Below are positions 6,256-7,346 of a stretch of DNA of 7,346 nt, one piece after another (positions within the stretch are counted from its first letter, which is position 1; every line of letters begins with the position of its first letter). The position numbers were made by a program, and so were the translations under genes. Location: positions 1-7,346 of the forward strand of contig JAEZAI010000031.1 in assembly GCA_023427825.1 (NCBI GenBank), read 5' to 3'. Origin of the DNA: Actinomycetes bacterium. GTDB lineage: Bacteria; Actinomycetota; Acidimicrobiia; Acidimicrobiales; Microtrichaceae. Under the pieces are notes generated by a model. The model did no database searches. It had not been told where the DNA came from and saw only the letters and a list, made by a program, of their open reading frames with translations.

Positions 6256-7346
6256 GCGGGCGGGCCGTAGCGGTAGTCGTCGACGGCTCGGCCTTGGTCG
6301 GCCAGCTCGGGGCGACCGGTGACCTCAGCGAGCTCACGGGCGTGGGCCGCCACGGTCTCCGCCGGTTGGCGCGGCCGGCCGACCTCCTCGCCCAGCTCCT
6401 CGAGCTCGCGCTCCACCTGCACGTCCCACCGATCCTTGGCCAGCCGGTCGGCTGCCCGACGCATGGCCCGTCGCTCACGCCAGGCGTGCAGCCGCCGGGC
6501 GAGCGGTGCGGCCAGCGCGACGACGGCGCCGACGAACAGCAGGACGATCGCGAGCCCGACGAACCCGATCGGCAGCTCGACGCCGTTGTCGGCGTCCCCG
6601 GCGAACGGCACGTCGGCGGTCGGGTCGAACGGGACCCAGCCGACCTCGGGGAACCACACCTCGGCCCACGCGTGGGCGTCGCGCTCCCGCACGATGAACC
6701 GTCCGCTCGCCTCGTCCCGCTCGCCCGGCGCGAACCCGGTGGCGAGCCGGGCCGGCACCCCCACCTCGCGCAGCATCACGACCAGGCTGCTGGCGATCTG
6801 CTCGCACCAGCCCAGCTTGGACTCGAAGAGGAATTCGTCGACCGCGTCGGCACCCTTCGGGGCGAGCGGCGCGTCCAGCGAGTACTCCAGGTTGCCGGCC
6901 ATCCACGCCTCGAGCGCTCGGACCTTGGCCACCTGTGTGCCAGCACCGCCGGCGACCTGGCGGGCGAGCGCCCGCACCCGCTCGGTGGTCTCGGCCGGCT
7001 GGCCGTACCGCTCGAGGATCGTGGATGGGACCTCTTCGTCGATCGCTGCCAGCTGCGACGCGGTCACCGGCACCTGCCGGCTCTCGACCCGGTACGTGGC
7101 GCCACTGCCCACGCCACCGGGGGCGATCAGCGAGCCGTCCGGCCGCTGGAAGAGCCGGCCGTCCGCGTCGACGGAGCTCACCGACGGCGCGACGGGAAGT
7201 GCGTTGGCGAAGCCGCCCTGCAGGCGGAACTCCTGGGTGGATGGCTCACCGACATCGGCGGCCAGGTCGTCCGCGGAGACCTCCACCTGGCCCCGGAACA
7301 CCGGGCGCACCGCCCCGCCGTCCGACCGCGTCCACACCGATCCGTC
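6249..7346 (-). CDS. TgpA-type membrane transglutaminase, C-terminal part (5' end outside window)
   Basis: The visible 365 residues are open at the right edge. The transglutaminase-like core has the full cysteine-protease-type triad: Cys in GWCEQIA (codon 6804-6806), His in DAHAWAEVWF (6672-6674) and Asp in FDPTAD (6624-6626). A VPARLATGFAPGE strand lies between Cys and His, as in the family. A membrane helix follows (LPIGFVGLAIVLLFVGAVVA). The charged cytoplasmic tail ends in a pattern typical of DUF4129: RQPAETVAAHARELAEVTG, then DDYRYG near the C-terminus. In TgpA-like proteins an N-terminal multi-helix DUF3488 region precedes this and the core is extracytoplasmic; here that region would lie beyond 7346. 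The natural substrate is unknown, with peptidoglycan-related or protein crosslinking or hydrolysis suggested for relatives. The only in-window start candidates are internal. In many actinobacteria such genes sit beside a MoxR ATPase and a DUF58 gene, which cannot be checked here. Confidence 0.93.
   Translation of the reverse strand, partial: DGSVWTRSDGGAVRPVFRGQVEVSADDLAADVGEPSTQEFRLQGGFANALPVAPSVSSVDADGRLFQRPDGSLIAPGGVGSGATYRVESRQVPVTASQLAAIDEEVPSTILERYGQPAETTERVRALARQVAGGAGTQVAKVRALEAWMAGNLEYSLDAPLAPKGADAVDEFLFESKLGWCEQIASSLVVMLREVGVPARLATGFAPGERDEASGRFIVRERDAHAWAEVWFPEVGWVPFDPTADVPFAGDADNGVELPIGFVGLAIVLLFVGAVVALAAPLARRLHAWRERRAMRRAADRLAKDRWDVQVERELEELGEEVGRPRQPAETVAAHARELAEVTGRPELADQGRAVDDYRYGPPAL

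Overview
The window is high-GC DNA from what looks like a free-living actinobacterium, quite possibly an Acidimicrobiia member. The signs are about 72-73% GC in the flanking genes, an F420-type luciferase-like oxidoreductase, two lipoproteins with Thr/Asp/Gly-rich linkers after the lipobox, a TgpA-type membrane transglutaminase, and start sites that look leaderless. The taxonomic call is inference from style, not from a marker gene.

Layout. Six protein genes are supported, two of them cut by the window edges. Left block, minus strand (1-1388): an LLM-class flavin/F420 oxidoreductase is followed, through a 4-base GTGA stop/start overlap, by the first 164 codons of a secreted lipoprotein that probably carries a beta-propeller. 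Middle block, minus strand (1527-4828): a two-gene cassette joined by an ATGA overlap. It encodes a 667-residue protein with a large soluble N-terminal part and four C-terminal membrane helices, then a 433-residue soluble protein whose C-terminal half looks like two tandem ACT-like domains. Neither has a function I can name. Right block: a plus-strand lipoprotein (5140-6189) built from two similar halves converges on a minus-strand transglutaminase (6249 to beyond the right edge). A near-perfect 46-base palindrome lies between them.

How the parts relate. The middle cassette is the least ordinary part. Its GC content is visibly lower than that of both flanks (58-63% versus 72-73% in lines counted by eye), its two genes are translationally coupled, and neither gene belongs to an obvious pathway. 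A membrane-anchored partner translated with an ACT-like partner suggests a sensing or signalling pair, but that is inference. The 311-base gap at 4829-5139 holds the divergent promoters of the cassette and the duplicated lipoprotein. No RNA genes, CRISPR arrays, insertion sequences or integrase genes were seen.
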